Shown: positions 9,261 through 20,905, counted from the stretch's first letter. The stretch is DNA of 64,000 nt from Methylobacterium segetis (GCF_004348265.1 NZ_SMNT01000253.1:1-64000); one strand, 5' to 3'. Translations and numbers: made by a program. The notes: generated by a model not told the origin, from the sequence alone.

Positions 9261-9510
9261 CGGTCCGCGTCATCGTCGCGCAGCCTGCTCAGGAGGCTGC
9301 CCGCGTCGCACTCGGCAGAGCGCCGGCTATCTCGGCGTTCTCGCAGCCAAGCGAGGTCTGCCTCCGTTACCGGGGGCCCCCTCCTCGAATCGGCTTCAGC
9401 TCGGCGACGGGCCGGCCCGCGCGCGTGATCACCACGCCCTCGCCGGCGAGCGCGCGGTCGATCAGGTCGGATAGGCCTCTCTCGGCGTCGGAGATCGTGT
9501 GCTCGCTCAT
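9257..9510 (-). pseudogene. Phd/YefM-type antitoxin, interrupted by a one-base frameshift
   Basis: Starts at ATG 9510 with AGGGA upstream and reads MSEHTISDAERGLSDLIDRA then VVITRAGRPVAELKPI, the DNA-binding half of a Phd/YefM (VapB-like) antitoxin. It then stops early at a TAA near 9370. The expected C-terminal toxin-binding half (VTEADLAWLRERR, ending LLSRLRDDDADR) continues in another frame right up to the PIN start. Adding one base in the G5-C5 run around 9374-9383 joins the two into an 83-residue protein. Either the antitoxin is truly broken, which fits the defective toxin, or a base was lost in sequencing. Confidence 0.75.
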
Positions 9511-9569
9511 GGCATCCCTCGACAGGGCGCCTGAGTATCGGGCGACGCGTCGGTGCAAGTCCAGGGGCG

Positions 9570-9977
9570 TCAGGCGCGCAGCGGCCCGCCCACCAGCCAT
9601 GCCGGGTCGAACCAGCGGTCGGCCTCGCCGTCATAGGGGAGCCGGGTGACGTCCCAGTGCTGGATGTACGGCGCGTAGACGTTCCAGACCGCGATGCCGC
9701 CGCCGACGAAGATGCGCCGGCCCGGATAGCGGCTCAGCACCGCTTCCGGATCCTCGTGGGAGCGGATCACGTCGATCGTGCGGTCCCGGAAGGCGAATTC
9801 GGGCACGGAGGCCACCGTCTTCGGGCCGGCGATGAGCACGTGCCCCATGGTGAGCGCGAAGAAGCGCGTCACGTCCTCCACGAAGAGCGGGTCGGTGTTG
9901 CCCTCCCAGGGCAGGTGCCCGTTGAGGCCGAGTTGCCCGCGCTGCCCGATGGCGCAGATGCAGCGAACGTCGATCAT
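9570..9977 (-). CDS. dmrA: DHFR-family protein, probable dihydromethanopterin reductase
   Basis: 135 aa, short for dihydrofolate reductase (about 160). CICAIGQRGQLGLNGHLPWE and GHVLIAGPKT are the substrate- and NADPH-binding segments of the DHFR fold, and FVGGGIAVWNVY is the second nucleotide-binding glycine motif. The GQRGQLGLNGHLPWEGN stretch resembles, from memory, DmrA of Methylobacterium, which reduces dihydromethanopterin to the C1 carrier used in formaldehyde oxidation. It follows purF and an SDR gene on the same strand (60-bp gap). If this is instead ordinary folate reductase the fold call still stands. Its identity should be tested by alignment. Confidence 0.72.
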   Translation of the reverse strand: MIDVRCICAIGQRGQLGLNGHLPWEGNTDPLFVEDVTRFFALTMGHVLIAGPKTVASVPEFAFRDRTIDVIRSHEDPEAVLSRYPGRRIFVGGGIAVWNVYAPYIQHWDVTRLPYDGEADRWFDPAWLVGGPLRA

Positions 9978-10037
9978 GTCCGGTCCGTCTTCCCTTCCTA
10001 CCGTCGTCTGGTCGAACCCGCGCCCGCCTCCCGCGGT

Positions 10038-10790
10038 TCAGGCGGGCCCCTGCGGCGTCAGCACCGAGTCGGTCGGGAAGTCGTAGATCTTGCCCGTCTC
10101 CGTCCAGTCGGGATGCGCGAGGCGCACGAAATGGGGGGCGAGATCCTCCGGCGTGCGCAGGCTCTCCGGATCCTCGCCGGGGATCGCCGCCCGGCGCATG
10201 GCGGTGCGCAGCGGCCCCGGGTTGAGGAGCATGGCCCGAACCGCCGTCGTCTCGTTCTCGGCCGCGTAGGTGCGCACCATCGCGTCGAGAGCCGCCTTCG
10301 AGACGGAGTAGGGCCCCCAATAGGCCCGGCATTTCTGGGCGGCGCCGGACGTGACGAAGATCGCGCGGCCCGCATCCGACATCCGGAGCAGCGGGTCGAA
10401 CGAGCGCAGGAGCCGCCAGTTCGCGGTGACGTTGACGTCCATCACCTGCTGCCAGGTCTTGATGGGGATATGCCCCAGGGGCATCAGGCTGCCGAGGATG
10501 CCCGCATTGCCGACGAGGATGTCGAGCCGCTTCCAGCGCTCGTTGATGGCCGCGCCGAGCCGGTCGATCGCCTCGTAGTCGGTGAGGTTCATCGGCACGA
10601 GCGTCGCGCCCGACCCGGCCGCGCGGATCGCGTCGTCGAGCTCCTCGAGCGCGCCCTGCGTGCGGGCGAGGGCGATCACGTGGGCGCCCGCGCCGGCGAG
10701 CGCCAGGGCGGCGGCGCGGCCAATGCCGCGCGAGGCGCCAGTGACGACGGCGATGCGCCCGTCGAGGGGCTTTGACGAGAGATCGCTCAT
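10038..10790 (-). CDS. Short-chain dehydrogenase/reductase (SDR)
   Basis: 250 aa classical SDR. It shows the cofactor motif TGASRGIG (residues about 18-25), NAG, a catalytic Ser in VTSGAAQ, and the YSVSK active site (Y-x-x-x-K). ALARTQGALEEL after the second strand lacks an acidic residue at the usual NAD-selecting place, so NADP(H) is plausible. It starts 10 bp after purF stops and is very likely co-transcribed with it, an arrangement common in Hyphomicrobiales. Substrate unknown. Confidence 0.92.
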   Translation of the reverse strand: MSDLSSKPLDGRIAVVTGASRGIGRAAALALAGAGAHVIALARTQGALEELDDAIRAAGSGATLVPMNLTDYEAIDRLGAAINERWKRLDILVGNAGILGSLMPLGHIPIKTWQQVMDVNVTANWRLLRSFDPLLRMSDAGRAIFVTSGAAQKCRAYWGPYSVSKAALDAMVRTYAAENETTAVRAMLLNPGPLRTAMRRAAIPGEDPESLRTPEDLAPHFVRLAHPDWTETGKIYDFPTDSVLTPQGPA

Positions 10791-10800
10791 GGCGGCGCGC

Positions 10801-12291
<1,491 letters not shown>

Positions 12292-12468
12292 GCCTTTGGT
12301 GATCCCTCGTGGCCGCCGCCGCTGGCTACGCGCGCGATCCGACAGCTGAACGCGAACGATGCGGCAGGCAAGGCCCTAGGCCGGCATCGTCAAGAGACCG
12401 TTATCTAGTCGGCGATTCGGGCGCAACCAAGCCGCGGGGCGCGCGAACCAACCCGCGCGGCGAGCAGG

Positions 12469-13092
12469 TCAGCGCCGCGGTGCGGGCGTGGCTGCGGGCT
12501 GGCCGCCGGCCTCGGAGCGGCGCTGGGCCGGCGCGTCGGTCTCGGCGGGCGCCTCGACGGGCTCGTTCGGCGGCGTCTCGATCTTCGGCTTCTTGAACTG
12601 CTTGAGGAGCCCTTCCGGGTTCTCGGGCAGCTGCGCCACCAGGGCCTCGCCGGATTTCTCGAGCATCGGGCGGGTCTTGGCCTGCGCCGCCCAGTCCGGC
12701 ACCTTGCCCTGCACCAGCCAGGCCAGGAACACCCAGCCGATCACGCAGATGAGGAAGCCGCGGGCCGCGCCGAACAGGAAGCCGAGGGAGCGGTCGACGG
12801 CGCCGATGCGCGAGTCGAGCACCACGTCCGAGACCTTCACGGTGATGATCGAGACGACGATCAGCGTGCCGAGGAAGATCGCCGCGATCGAGGCGACGAG
12901 GGCGACGGTGTCGCTCGTCACGTGCTGCTTCACGGTGGGCAAGAGCAGGGGGTAGAAGGACCACGCCACCGCGGCCGCCGCCACCCAGGCGATGATCGCC
13001 AGCACCTCGCGGGTCACGCCGCGCACGGCCGCGAGCAGCGCGGAAATCACGACGATTCCGAGGACGACGAGATCGAGAACGGAGAACGGCAT
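12469..13092 (-). CDS. cvpA: CvpA family membrane protein
   Basis: 207 aa with four predicted membrane helices in the first 120 residues. The conserved GFLFGAARGFL turn and the opening LDLVVLGIVVISALLAAVRG are typical of CvpA. A hydrophilic tail (about residues 130-207) rich in Pro, Glu and Ala is likely cytoplasmic or periplasmic and disordered. The family was named for colicin V production in E. coli, where cvpA sits next to purF. The same pairing is kept here, but the molecular function is not established. Confidence 0.92.
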   Translation of the reverse strand: MPFSVLDLVVLGIVVISALLAAVRGVTREVLAIIAWVAAAAVAWSFYPLLLPTVKQHVTSDTVALVASIAAIFLGTLIVVSIITVKVSDVVLDSRIGAVDRSLGFLFGAARGFLICVIGWVFLAWLVQGKVPDWAAQAKTRPMLEKSGEALVAQLPENPEGLLKQFKKPKIETPPNEPVEAPAETDAPAQRRSEAGGQPAATPAPRR

Positions 13093-13209
13093 CGCGTCCT
13101 GTAAGCTACGCGGGGATATGCGAGGTCATCGCCGGATTCGTGCGGCTCCCCCGGACCGCGCCCTCTCTATACCCCGCGGAAACTCGGCCGTCACCCTGGC
13201 ACGACGGGC

Positions 13210-14640
<1,431 letters not shown>

Positions 14641-14695
14641 GTCAGCGCGCGGTCACCGTGGGGCCGGGCCGCCGGGATGCGGCGCGAGGAGCGGG

Positions 14696-15774
14696 TCAGC
14701 CCCCAACATAGTGACGAACATAACGGGAACCTAGCCCTGTCAGGATCTCGTAGCCGATCGTGCCGGCTGCCGCGCCGACCGCGTCGACGTCGAGGCTGTC
14801 GCCGATCAGCGTCGCGGTCGCGCCCCGCACGGCGCCCGGCGCCTCGGTCACGTCGACGACGACGAGGTCCATCGAGATCAGGCCGAGGACGGGGCAGGGC
14901 ACGCCGTCGACGAGGGCGCGGCCCGTGCCGCTCGCCGCGCGGGGATATCCGTCGGCGTAGCCGAGGGACAGGGCGGCGAGGCGGCAGCGTGCCGGCGCCG
15001 TCCAGCGCCCGTTATAGCCGACGCTCTCGCCCGCCTCGACCGTGCGGACCTGCGCGACGGCGGCATCCAGACGTACGACCGGCCGCATCGGGTTCGGCCG
15101 GCCGGGCGTCGGGTTGCCGCCGAACAGGGCGTAGCCCGGCCGCAGGAGGTCGTGGTGCGCGTGGCGCCCGAGGAAGATGCCGGACGAGTTCGCGAACGAG
15201 CCGGGAATGCCGGGCAAAGCCGCGCGGAGCGTCGCGAAATCGGCGATCTGGCGCGCGTTGACCGGGTCCTCCGGTCGCTCCGCGCTGACGAGATGGGTCA
15301 TCAGGAGGTCGATCCCGGCTCGGGCGATCGCCGGCCCGCCGAGCGCCAGCGCCTCGGGAAGACGCAGCCCGAGACGGTTCATGCCGGTATCGACGTGGAG
15401 CGCCGCCGGATGCCGCCCGCGCGAGACCTCGCCCCACTCGTCGAGTTCCTCGCGCGAGCCGAGCACCGGCCGCAGCCGCGCCGCGGCGTGGGCCGGGCCG
15501 CTCCCGGGCAGGAGACCGTTCAGGACCGAGATCTCCGCCGCCGGCAGCAGGGCGCGCAGGCGCAAGCCCTCGGCGAGATGCGCCACGAAGAAGCTTCGGC
15601 AGCCCGCGCGCCAGAGGGACGGCGCGACGCGCGCCAGCCCGCAGCCATAGGCGTCGGCCTTGACGACCGCCGCGCAGGGCACGCCCGGCGCCTCGGCGGA
15701 GAGACGGCGCCAGTTGGCCGCGACCGCCCCGAGATCGACCGTCAGACGGGCGCCGTGGGCGGCCGGACCGGCAT
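14696..15774 (-). CDS. alr: Alanine racemase; start region apparently frameshifted
   Basis: PLP enzyme making D-alanine for peptidoglycan. The PLP lysine lies in AAVVKADAYGCG and the second catalytic Tyr in GESVGYNGRW; ISMDLVVVDVT is also typical. The only canonical start in this frame (GTG 15682) lies 10 codons before the PLP motif and would remove the first strand. Conserved N-terminal sequence (RLTVDLGAVAANWRRL) continues upstream to about 15750 in the same frame but has no ATG, GTG or TTG. Adding one C in the CCC run near 15750 would join it to an ATG at 15774 (MPVRPPTAP before RLTVD). A homopolymer sequencing error is the simplest reading. Confidence 0.85.
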
Positions 15775-15840
15775 CGGGGCCGGAATCGGGGTCCGGAACT
15801 TCGCGAGGCGCCGCCTCGGCTGAGCGTTCGCGCGCGATGA

Positions 15841-16010
15841 TCAGGGTCCCTCCGAGGCGGGCGGCCAGGGGATCTCGCGGGTCATCAGGTCCTCGAACCC
15901 GTAGGGGCAGGCAGCCGGGCCGCCTGCTCCAGCGCGCAGGCGGGCAGATCCGCCTCGTAGGCCGTATTCGTGACGTCGATGACCGACGGCCTCAGGCTCG
16001 CCACCGCCAT
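15841..16010 (-). pseudogene. Possible small coding frame between dnaB and alr, frameshifted
   Basis: On the minus strand an AAGGAG at 16012-16017 precedes ATG 16010 and GTG 16004, the GTG being better spaced. The frame reads VIDVTNTAYEADLPACALEQ and then degenerates to a stop within about 20 codons. Another frame picks up with CPYGFEDLMTREIPWPP and stops at 15841. One added base around 15915-15925 would join them into a 54-56 residue protein. I do not recognise it. The signal is the good ribosome site and protein-like composition on both sides of the shift; it could be chance. Confidence 0.35.
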
Positions 16011-16039
16011 TCTCCTTCCCATCTTCCTGCCCGACCCTA

Positions 16040-17527
16040 TCACATCCGCTCGGGCATCCGGTCGTCCTGCGCGAGGTTCGAGAAGCGGGTGATGTTGGCG
16101 TCGAATTGCAGCTCCACGGTGCCGGTGGGTCCGTGGCGCTGCTTGCCGAGGATCACCTCGGCCTTGCCGTGGACGCGGTTCATCTCCGCCTCCCAGGCGA
16201 AGAACTCTTCCGTGCCCTCGCGGGGCTTCTTGTTGTTGACGTAGTATTCCTCGCGGAACACGAACATCACCACGTCGGCGTCCTGCTCGATCGAGCCCGA
16301 TTCACGCAGGTCCGAGAGTTGCGGGCGCTTGTCGTCTCGGTTCTCGACCTGACGCGAGAGCTGCGAGAGCGCGATGATCGGCACCGAAAGCTCCTTGGCG
16401 AGGGCCTTCATGCCGGTCGTGATCTCGGTCATCTCCTGCACGCGGTTGTCGCCCTTCTTCGAGGAGCCGGACAGGAGCTGCAGGTAGTCGACGATGAGGA
16501 GGTCGAGCCCCTTCTGCCTCTTCAGGCGGCGGGCGCGCGCGGCGAGCTGCGCGATCGAGATGCCGCCCGTCTGGTCGATGTAGAACGGGATCGTCTGCAT
16601 GTCCCGCGCCGCATCGGTGATCTTGTAGAAATCCTCCGGCCGGATGTCGCCGCGGCGGATCTTGTAGGAGGGCACGCCCGATTGCTCGGCGATGATGCGG
16701 GTGGCGAGCTGCTCGGCCGACATTTCGAGGGAGAAGAAGCCGACGATGCCGCCGTTCTTGGTCTCGATCGTGCCGTCTGGCCGCTTCTCGCCCTGGTAGG
16801 CCTTGGCGATGTTGAAGGCGATATTGGTGACGAGCGAGGTTTTGCCCATGGCCGGGCGCCCCGCGAGGATGATCAGGTCGGAGGGCTGCAGGCCGCCCAT
16901 CTTGGCGTCGAGGTCGGACAGGCCGGTGGCGATGCCGGAGAGCTTGCCGTCCCGCTGGTAGGCCTTGGCCGCCATGTCGACGGCCGCGGTCAGCGCGTCC
17001 GAGAATTTCTGGAAGCCGCCGTCGTACTTGCCCGACTCGGCGAGCTCGTAGAGGCGGCGCTCGGTCGCCTCGATCTGGTCGCGCGGCGCCGCCTCGACGG
17101 GCGCCTCGTAGGCGCCGTTCACGAGGTCCTCGCCGATCGTGATCAGGCGGCGCCGGATCGCGAGGTCGTAGATGGTGCGCCCGTACTCGCCCGCGTTGAT
17201 CACCGTGGTGGCGTCGGCCGCGAGCCGCGCGAGGTATTGCATCACGGTCTGGCCGCCGAAATCGGCGTCGCCGAGATAGGTCTTCAGCGTGATCGGGGTC
17301 GCGAGCTTGCCGGCCTTGATGAGGCTGGTCGCCACCTGGAAGATCTGCTGGTGCGCCTCCTCCATGAAGTGCTCGGGCAGGAGGAAGTCCGACACCCGGT
17401 AATACGCGTCGTTGTTGACGAGGATCGCGCCGAGGAGCGCCTGCTCCGCGTCGATGTTGTGGGGCGCGACCCGGTACTCGGCCTGCACCGTCTCGAGCTT
17501 CGCCGTGAGGGCGTTCGGTAGGGCCAT
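16040..17527 (-). CDS. dnaB: Replicative DNA helicase DnaB
   Basis: 495 aa from ATG 17527 (MALPNALTAKLE). A longer frame to 17593 adds a Cys/Arg-rich stretch unlike DnaB. The N-terminal helical domain (HNIDAEQALLGAILVNNDAYY) interacts with primase. The RecA-type motor has Walker A GRPAMGKTS, FSLEMSAEQL, Walker B LLIVDYLQLL and the arginine-finger region KQRHGPTGTVELQFD. Length and order are normal for the hexameric fork helicase. Positioned downstream of the rplI terminator, so it is probably transcribed separately from the ribosomal protein genes. Confidence 0.98.
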   Translation of the reverse strand: MALPNALTAKLETVQAEYRVAPHNIDAEQALLGAILVNNDAYYRVSDFLLPEHFMEEAHQQIFQVATSLIKAGKLATPITLKTYLGDADFGGQTVMQYLARLAADATTVINAGEYGRTIYDLAIRRRLITIGEDLVNGAYEAPVEAAPRDQIEATERRLYELAESGKYDGGFQKFSDALTAAVDMAAKAYQRDGKLSGIATGLSDLDAKMGGLQPSDLIILAGRPAMGKTSLVTNIAFNIAKAYQGEKRPDGTIETKNGGIVGFFSLEMSAEQLATRIIAEQSGVPSYKIRRGDIRPEDFYKITDAARDMQTIPFYIDQTGGISIAQLAARARRLKRQKGLDLLIVDYLQLLSGSSKKGDNRVQEMTEITTGMKALAKELSVPIIALSQLSRQVENRDDKRPQLSDLRESGSIEQDADVVMFVFREEYYVNNKKPREGTEEFFAWEAEMNRVHGKAEVILGKQRHGPTGTVELQFDANITRFSNLAQDDRMPERM

Positions 17528-17649
17528 CGCCAACTCGCTCCGATTCTCGTGGCGGCTCGGCCGAGCCGTGATCCGACAACAGGGGCCGACCATGGCACCG
17601 TCATGGTTGACCGATGCTTTCGCCCATTCCGCCCGGGACGGCCCCGCGC

Positions 17650-17689
17650 AAAAAAGGTCGCCCGCCGCTCATGCAAGCGGCGGGCGACC
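17650..17689 (-). terminator. Rho-independent terminator downstream of rplI
   Basis: Perfect 14-bp inverted repeat (17656-17669 with 17676-17689) around a 6-base loop. On the minus strand it is followed by six T residues (17655-17650). It lies 92 bp past the rplI stop and before dnaB, so it should end the rpsF-rpsR-DUF2232-rplI transcript. Confidence 0.92.
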
Positions 17690-17781
17690 ATGCTGGAACA
17701 AATGTGGAACGTGTCAACCCTCGGTCCGAACGCTCCCCGTTCTCCACCGATCCGCGGTGGAGAACTCGCGGTGGAGCGCCC

Positions 17782-18348
17782 TCAGGCGGTCTCGTCCTCG
17801 CCGCTCTCGGCCAGCGCCGCACCGACCTCGAGGCCGAGGTCGTCGAGGTTGAACTGCTCGCGCTCGGTCACCGACTCGCCGCGGGCCTGACGCTCGGCCT
17901 CTTCCGGGCTGCGGGCGACGTTCACAGTGACGCTCACCTCGACCTCGGGGTGCAGCACGACCGGGACCGTGTGCAGGCCGAGCGTCTTGATCGGCTGGTT
18001 CAGGGTGAACTGGTCGCGGGAGACCGAGAAGCCCTCCTTCGTGACGACCTCGGCGAGGTCGCGGGTCGAGACCGAGCCGTAGAGCACGCCCGTCTCGCCG
18101 GACTGGCGGATCAGGGTGAAGTTCTGGCCGTTCAGCTTCTCGGCGACGCTCTCGGCGTCCTTGCGGCGCTCGAGGTTGCGGGTCTCGAGCTGGGCACGTT
18201 GCGTCTCGAAGTGCTTCTTGTTGCCCTCGGTGGCGCGCAGCGCCTTGCCGCGGGGCAGCAGGAAGTTGCGGGCAAAGCCCGGGCGGACCTTCACGGTCTC
18301 GCCCATCTGGCCGAGCTTGGCGACGCGTTCGAGCAGGATCACATCCAT
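17782..18348 (-). CDS. rplI: 50S ribosomal protein L9
   Basis: 188 aa from ATG 18348 (MDVILLERVAKLGQMGETV), the invariant L9 opening. The frame also reaches 18396 but with a non-conserved Arg/Pro stretch. The KPGFARN-type motif appears as VRPGFARNFLLPRGKA. The C-terminal domain is followed by an acidic tail of about 40 residues (from RSPEEAERQ), longer than in E. coli (149 aa) and usual in Hyphomicrobiales. Last gene of the rpsF operon. Confidence 0.97.
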   Translation of the reverse strand: MDVILLERVAKLGQMGETVKVRPGFARNFLLPRGKALRATEGNKKHFETQRAQLETRNLERRKDAESVAEKLNGQNFTLIRQSGETGVLYGSVSTRDLAEVVTKEGFSVSRDQFTLNQPIKTLGLHTVPVVLHPEVEVSVTVNVARSPEEAERQARGESVTEREQFNLDDLGLEVGAALAESGEDETA

Positions 18349-18373
18349 CGGGGTCTTCCTTCTTGGTCTGGTG

Positions 18374-19372
18374 TCAGGATCTGGCCGCGCCGGCACGGCG
18401 CAGGTTCAGGGCGGTATCGGCGATGCCGAACAGGGTGAGGGCGAACAGGGCGATGCCCTGGGTGATGAACAGGATCAGGTAGAGGCCGAACAGCAGGGCC
18501 CCGCGGCCCGCGCGGCCGCGGCTGCGGTCGTGGAAGGCGGCGAGCCCCTGGAGGGCGAAGGCGGCGCTGAGCGAGCCCGCGAGCGCGGTGCCGAGCAGGC
18601 CCGGATAGCCCGGCAGGAAGCCGAGCAGCACCGCGGCCCCGAGGAGGGCGAGCACGGCGCGCGGCATCACCGTGGACGGCAGGTCCGGCCAGGGCCGGGG
18701 CAGGCGCCCCGAGATCTGCACGATGCGGGCGGCGGCCCAGAGATAGAAGGTCAGGAGCAGGGCGAGGCCCTGGGTCGCCAGGGCCGGAGCGATGCGGGCG
18801 AGGGCGTCGGCCACCTCCGCCTGCTGGGCGGAGGCCGGATCGGACGAGGGCGCCTGCCCACCCTCGGCGGGGGCCTGCTCAGCCGGGGCGGCGCCGTCCT
18901 TCGGGGGTGCCTGGCGCGGCGGCTGCGTGCGCACGATCGAGGCGCTCATGCTGCGCAATTGCGCGTGGAAGGTCTCGTAATTCGGCGAGGCGATCACGGC
19001 GATGGCGACGAAGGCGAGTGCCGCGGTGGCGGCCGTCCAGCCGAGGAGCCGGCCGGTCGGGTACCATTCGAGGCTGCCGTCCGCGCCGGGGCGGCCGAGC
19101 AGTGCGAGGTAGGCGAGCCACCACGCGGGCAGCGCCAGATAGGCGCCGAAGCCGAGGCCGAGGAAGGGGGTGACGACGAGGGCGAGCGCGAGGCTGCCCG
19201 TCGCGGCGGCGACGAGCGCGGCCTTGTGGCTCCAGCCGAGCCCGACGATCAGCACGGGCAGGGGCGCCAGGAGGTAGAGCACGATGGCGAGGGGCGTCGC
19301 CTTCAGCAGCACTCCGAACAGGAGCGCCGAGACGAGGCCCGCACCGATGCCGATGCCGAGATACTGTTTCAT
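18374..19372 (-). CDS. DUF2232 (YybS-like) membrane protein
   Basis: 332 aa with about eight predicted membrane helices: LGIGIGAGLVSALLFG at the N-terminus, several around residues 25-120, and four between about 190 and 325. A soluble Ala/Pro-rich loop lies at about 145-175. Its place between rpsR and rplI is the conserved alphaproteobacterial context for DUF2232, a family also called YybS in Firmicutes, where it again sits near rplI and dnaB. Molecular function is not known. Confidence 0.85.
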   Translation of the reverse strand: MKQYLGIGIGAGLVSALLFGVLLKATPLAIVLYLLAPLPVLIVGLGWSHKAALVAAATGSLALALVVTPFLGLGFGAYLALPAWWLAYLALLGRPGADGSLEWYPTGRLLGWTAATAALAFVAIAVIASPNYETFHAQLRSMSASIVRTQPPRQAPPKDGAAPAEQAPAEGGQAPSSDPASAQQAEVADALARIAPALATQGLALLLTFYLWAAARIVQISGRLPRPWPDLPSTVMPRAVLALLGAAVLLGFLPGYPGLLGTALAGSLSAAFALQGLAAFHDRSRGRAGRGALLFGLYLILFITQGIALFALTLFGIADTALNLRRAGAARS

Positions 19373-19499
19373 CGCTCCCGCTGTCCCGCTGACCCGTTCC
19401 GGGCAGGGTTAGGGGCGGTCGTTCGCCCCAGCGTCCCGGCGGACGCTTCGGTCCGCCGGTCGGTTGGTCGTCCCGGCCGCAGGGCCGGGAGAGAATGCG

Positions 19500-19751
19500 C
19501 TACTTGATCACGTAGGGGAGCAGGCCGAGGAAGCGGGAGCGCTTGATCGCCTGGGCGAGCTCACGCTGCTTCTTGGCCGACACCGCCGTGATGCGCGACG
19601 GCACGATCTTGCCGCGCTCCGACACGTAGCGGGAGAGCAGCTTCACGTCCTTGTAGTCGATCTTCGGGGCGTTGGCGCCCGAGAAGGGGCAGGTCTTGCG
19701 CCGACGGAAGAACGGACGACGGCCACCGCCGCCACCAGCACCGAATGCCAT
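19500..19751 (-). CDS. rpsR: 30S ribosomal protein S18
   Basis: 83 aa. After a Gly-rich start, the core FFRRRKTCPFSG and IDYKDVKLLSRYVSERGKI are the S18 signatures. It binds 16S rRNA next to S6 on the platform. Starts 3 bp after the rpsF stop, so the two are translationally close. S6 and S18 form a heterodimer, and co-translation fits this. Confidence 0.97.
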   Translation of the reverse strand: MAFGAGGGGGRRPFFRRRKTCPFSGANAPKIDYKDVKLLSRYVSERGKIVPSRITAVSAKKQRELAQAIKRSRFLGLLPYVIK

Positions 19752-19754
19752 GAC

Positions 19755-20219
19755 TTAGTTCTCCCCGCCGAAATTGCGCTCGGGACGGTCGCCGCGGTCG
19801 CCGCGGTCGCGGTCGCCGAAGCCGCCGCCGAAACCCTCGTCGTCGCGACGCCGGCCGCCGCGGTCGCCGCGGTCACGATCCTTGCGGTCGTCGCGGTCGC
19901 GCTTCTGCATCATCGCCGACGGCTCGCTCTCGAGCTCCTCGACGCGGATCGTCATGAAGCGCAGGACGTCCTCGGAGATCTGCATCTGGCGCTCCATCTC
20001 GGCGAGGGCCGCCGGGGGCGCCTCGATGTTGAGGAGCGTGAAATGCGCCTTGCGGTTCTTCTTGATGCGGTAGGCGAGGGACTTCACGCCCCACATCTCG
20101 ATCTTGTCGACCTTGCCGCCGTTCTGCTCGATGACGCCCTTGTAGGTCTCGACCATGGTCTCGACCTGCTGGGACGTCACGTCCTGGCGCGCCAGGAAGA
20201 CGTGCTCGTATAAAGGCAT
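19755..20219 (-). CDS. rpsF: 30S ribosomal protein S6 with charged RD-rich tail
   Basis: 154 aa from ATG 20219 (MPLYEHVFLARQDVTSQQV). The ferredoxin-like S6 core (about 95 residues, ending MTIRVEELE) is followed by about 55 residues of low-complexity sequence rich in Arg, Asp and Gly (DRKDRDRGDRGGRRRDDEG, then FGDRDRGDRGDRPERN). Such a disordered tail is longer than the polyglutamate tail of E. coli S6 but common in Methylobacterium and relatives. First gene of the ribosomal operon. Confidence 0.97.
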   Translation of the reverse strand: MPLYEHVFLARQDVTSQQVETMVETYKGVIEQNGGKVDKIEMWGVKSLAYRIKKNRKAHFTLLNIEAPPAALAEMERQMQISEDVLRFMTIRVEELESEPSAMMQKRDRDDRKDRDRGDRGGRRRDDEGFGGGFGDRDRGDRGDRPERNFGGEN

Positions 20220-20530
20220 TGCGGGCCCTTCAGCATGAATGGGACCCGACCGCACGCGTGAGGGCGCGGGGAGATCGGGCCGGTTGCATCACGCATCGCC
20301 CGGCGCCAAGCCCTTCGAGCCGAATGTTTCAGGCCCGAGCGGTTGATCGAAGGCGGAGACACGGGACGACGGGCGAGGCCCTGCGCCGCGAGCGGCACCG
20401 TCCGTTCAGCCCCCAGCCGGAGCGAACGCGAGGTGGGGCCTATAGCGGGGATGATCGCGATCTACAAGGGCACGTCGTCTTGATGATCGCTTCATGATCG
20501 CATCCGGCTCCGGACGGATCGGCCGTGCGG
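20220..20530. other. Upstream region of rpsF, downstream of PH-domain gene
   Basis: 311 bp without a convincing gene. It should hold the rpsF operon promoter on the minus strand. The octamer ATGATCGC occurs three times between about 20451 and 20502. No clear terminator for the PH-domain gene was found. Confidence 0.45.
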
Positions 20531-20905
20531 CTACTTGAGGGAGGCCGCGATGGCCTGCTGGATGCCGAGGATGTTGGCGCCGCGCTTCAGCGTGCGCTGG
20601 ATCGGATCCGGCCTGCCGGAGACCCAGATCTTGAGTTCCGAATCGAGATCGAAGCTGCCCGCGGTCTCGATCGAGAAGGCGGTGATCGCCCGATAGGGCA
20701 CCGTCAGGTACTCGACCTTGCGGCCCGTCAGACCCTGCCGGTCCACGAAGACGAGCCGGCGGTCGGTGAAGACGAAGAGGTCACGGATGACCTTGAAGGC
20801 GACGCGCACGCTCTCGCCCTCCGCGAGCACCCCGGCCATCTGGTCGCGCAGTTCGTCCGCGCTGAGGTCGCTGCCATGGCCGAGCAGCCCGTCGAGGAAT
20901 CCCAT
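20531..20905 (-). CDS. Bacterial PH-domain protein
   Basis: 124 aa. DLFVFTDRRLVFVDRQGLTG followed by KVEYLTVPYRAITAFSIETA and DSELKIWVSG is the pattern of the bacterial pleckstrin-homology domain family (bPH_1/YvlB-type). The last helix (QRTLKRGANILGIQQAIAAS) closes the fold. No signal peptide or membrane helix, so it is a small cytoplasmic protein. Such proteins oligomerise in rings, but the ligand and role are unknown. Transcribed divergently from pdxJ. Confidence 0.85.
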   Translation of the reverse strand: MGFLDGLLGHGSDLSADELRDQMAGVLAEGESVRVAFKVIRDLFVFTDRRLVFVDRQGLTGRKVEYLTVPYRAITAFSIETAGSFDLDSELKIWVSGRPDPIQRTLKRGANILGIQQAIAASLK

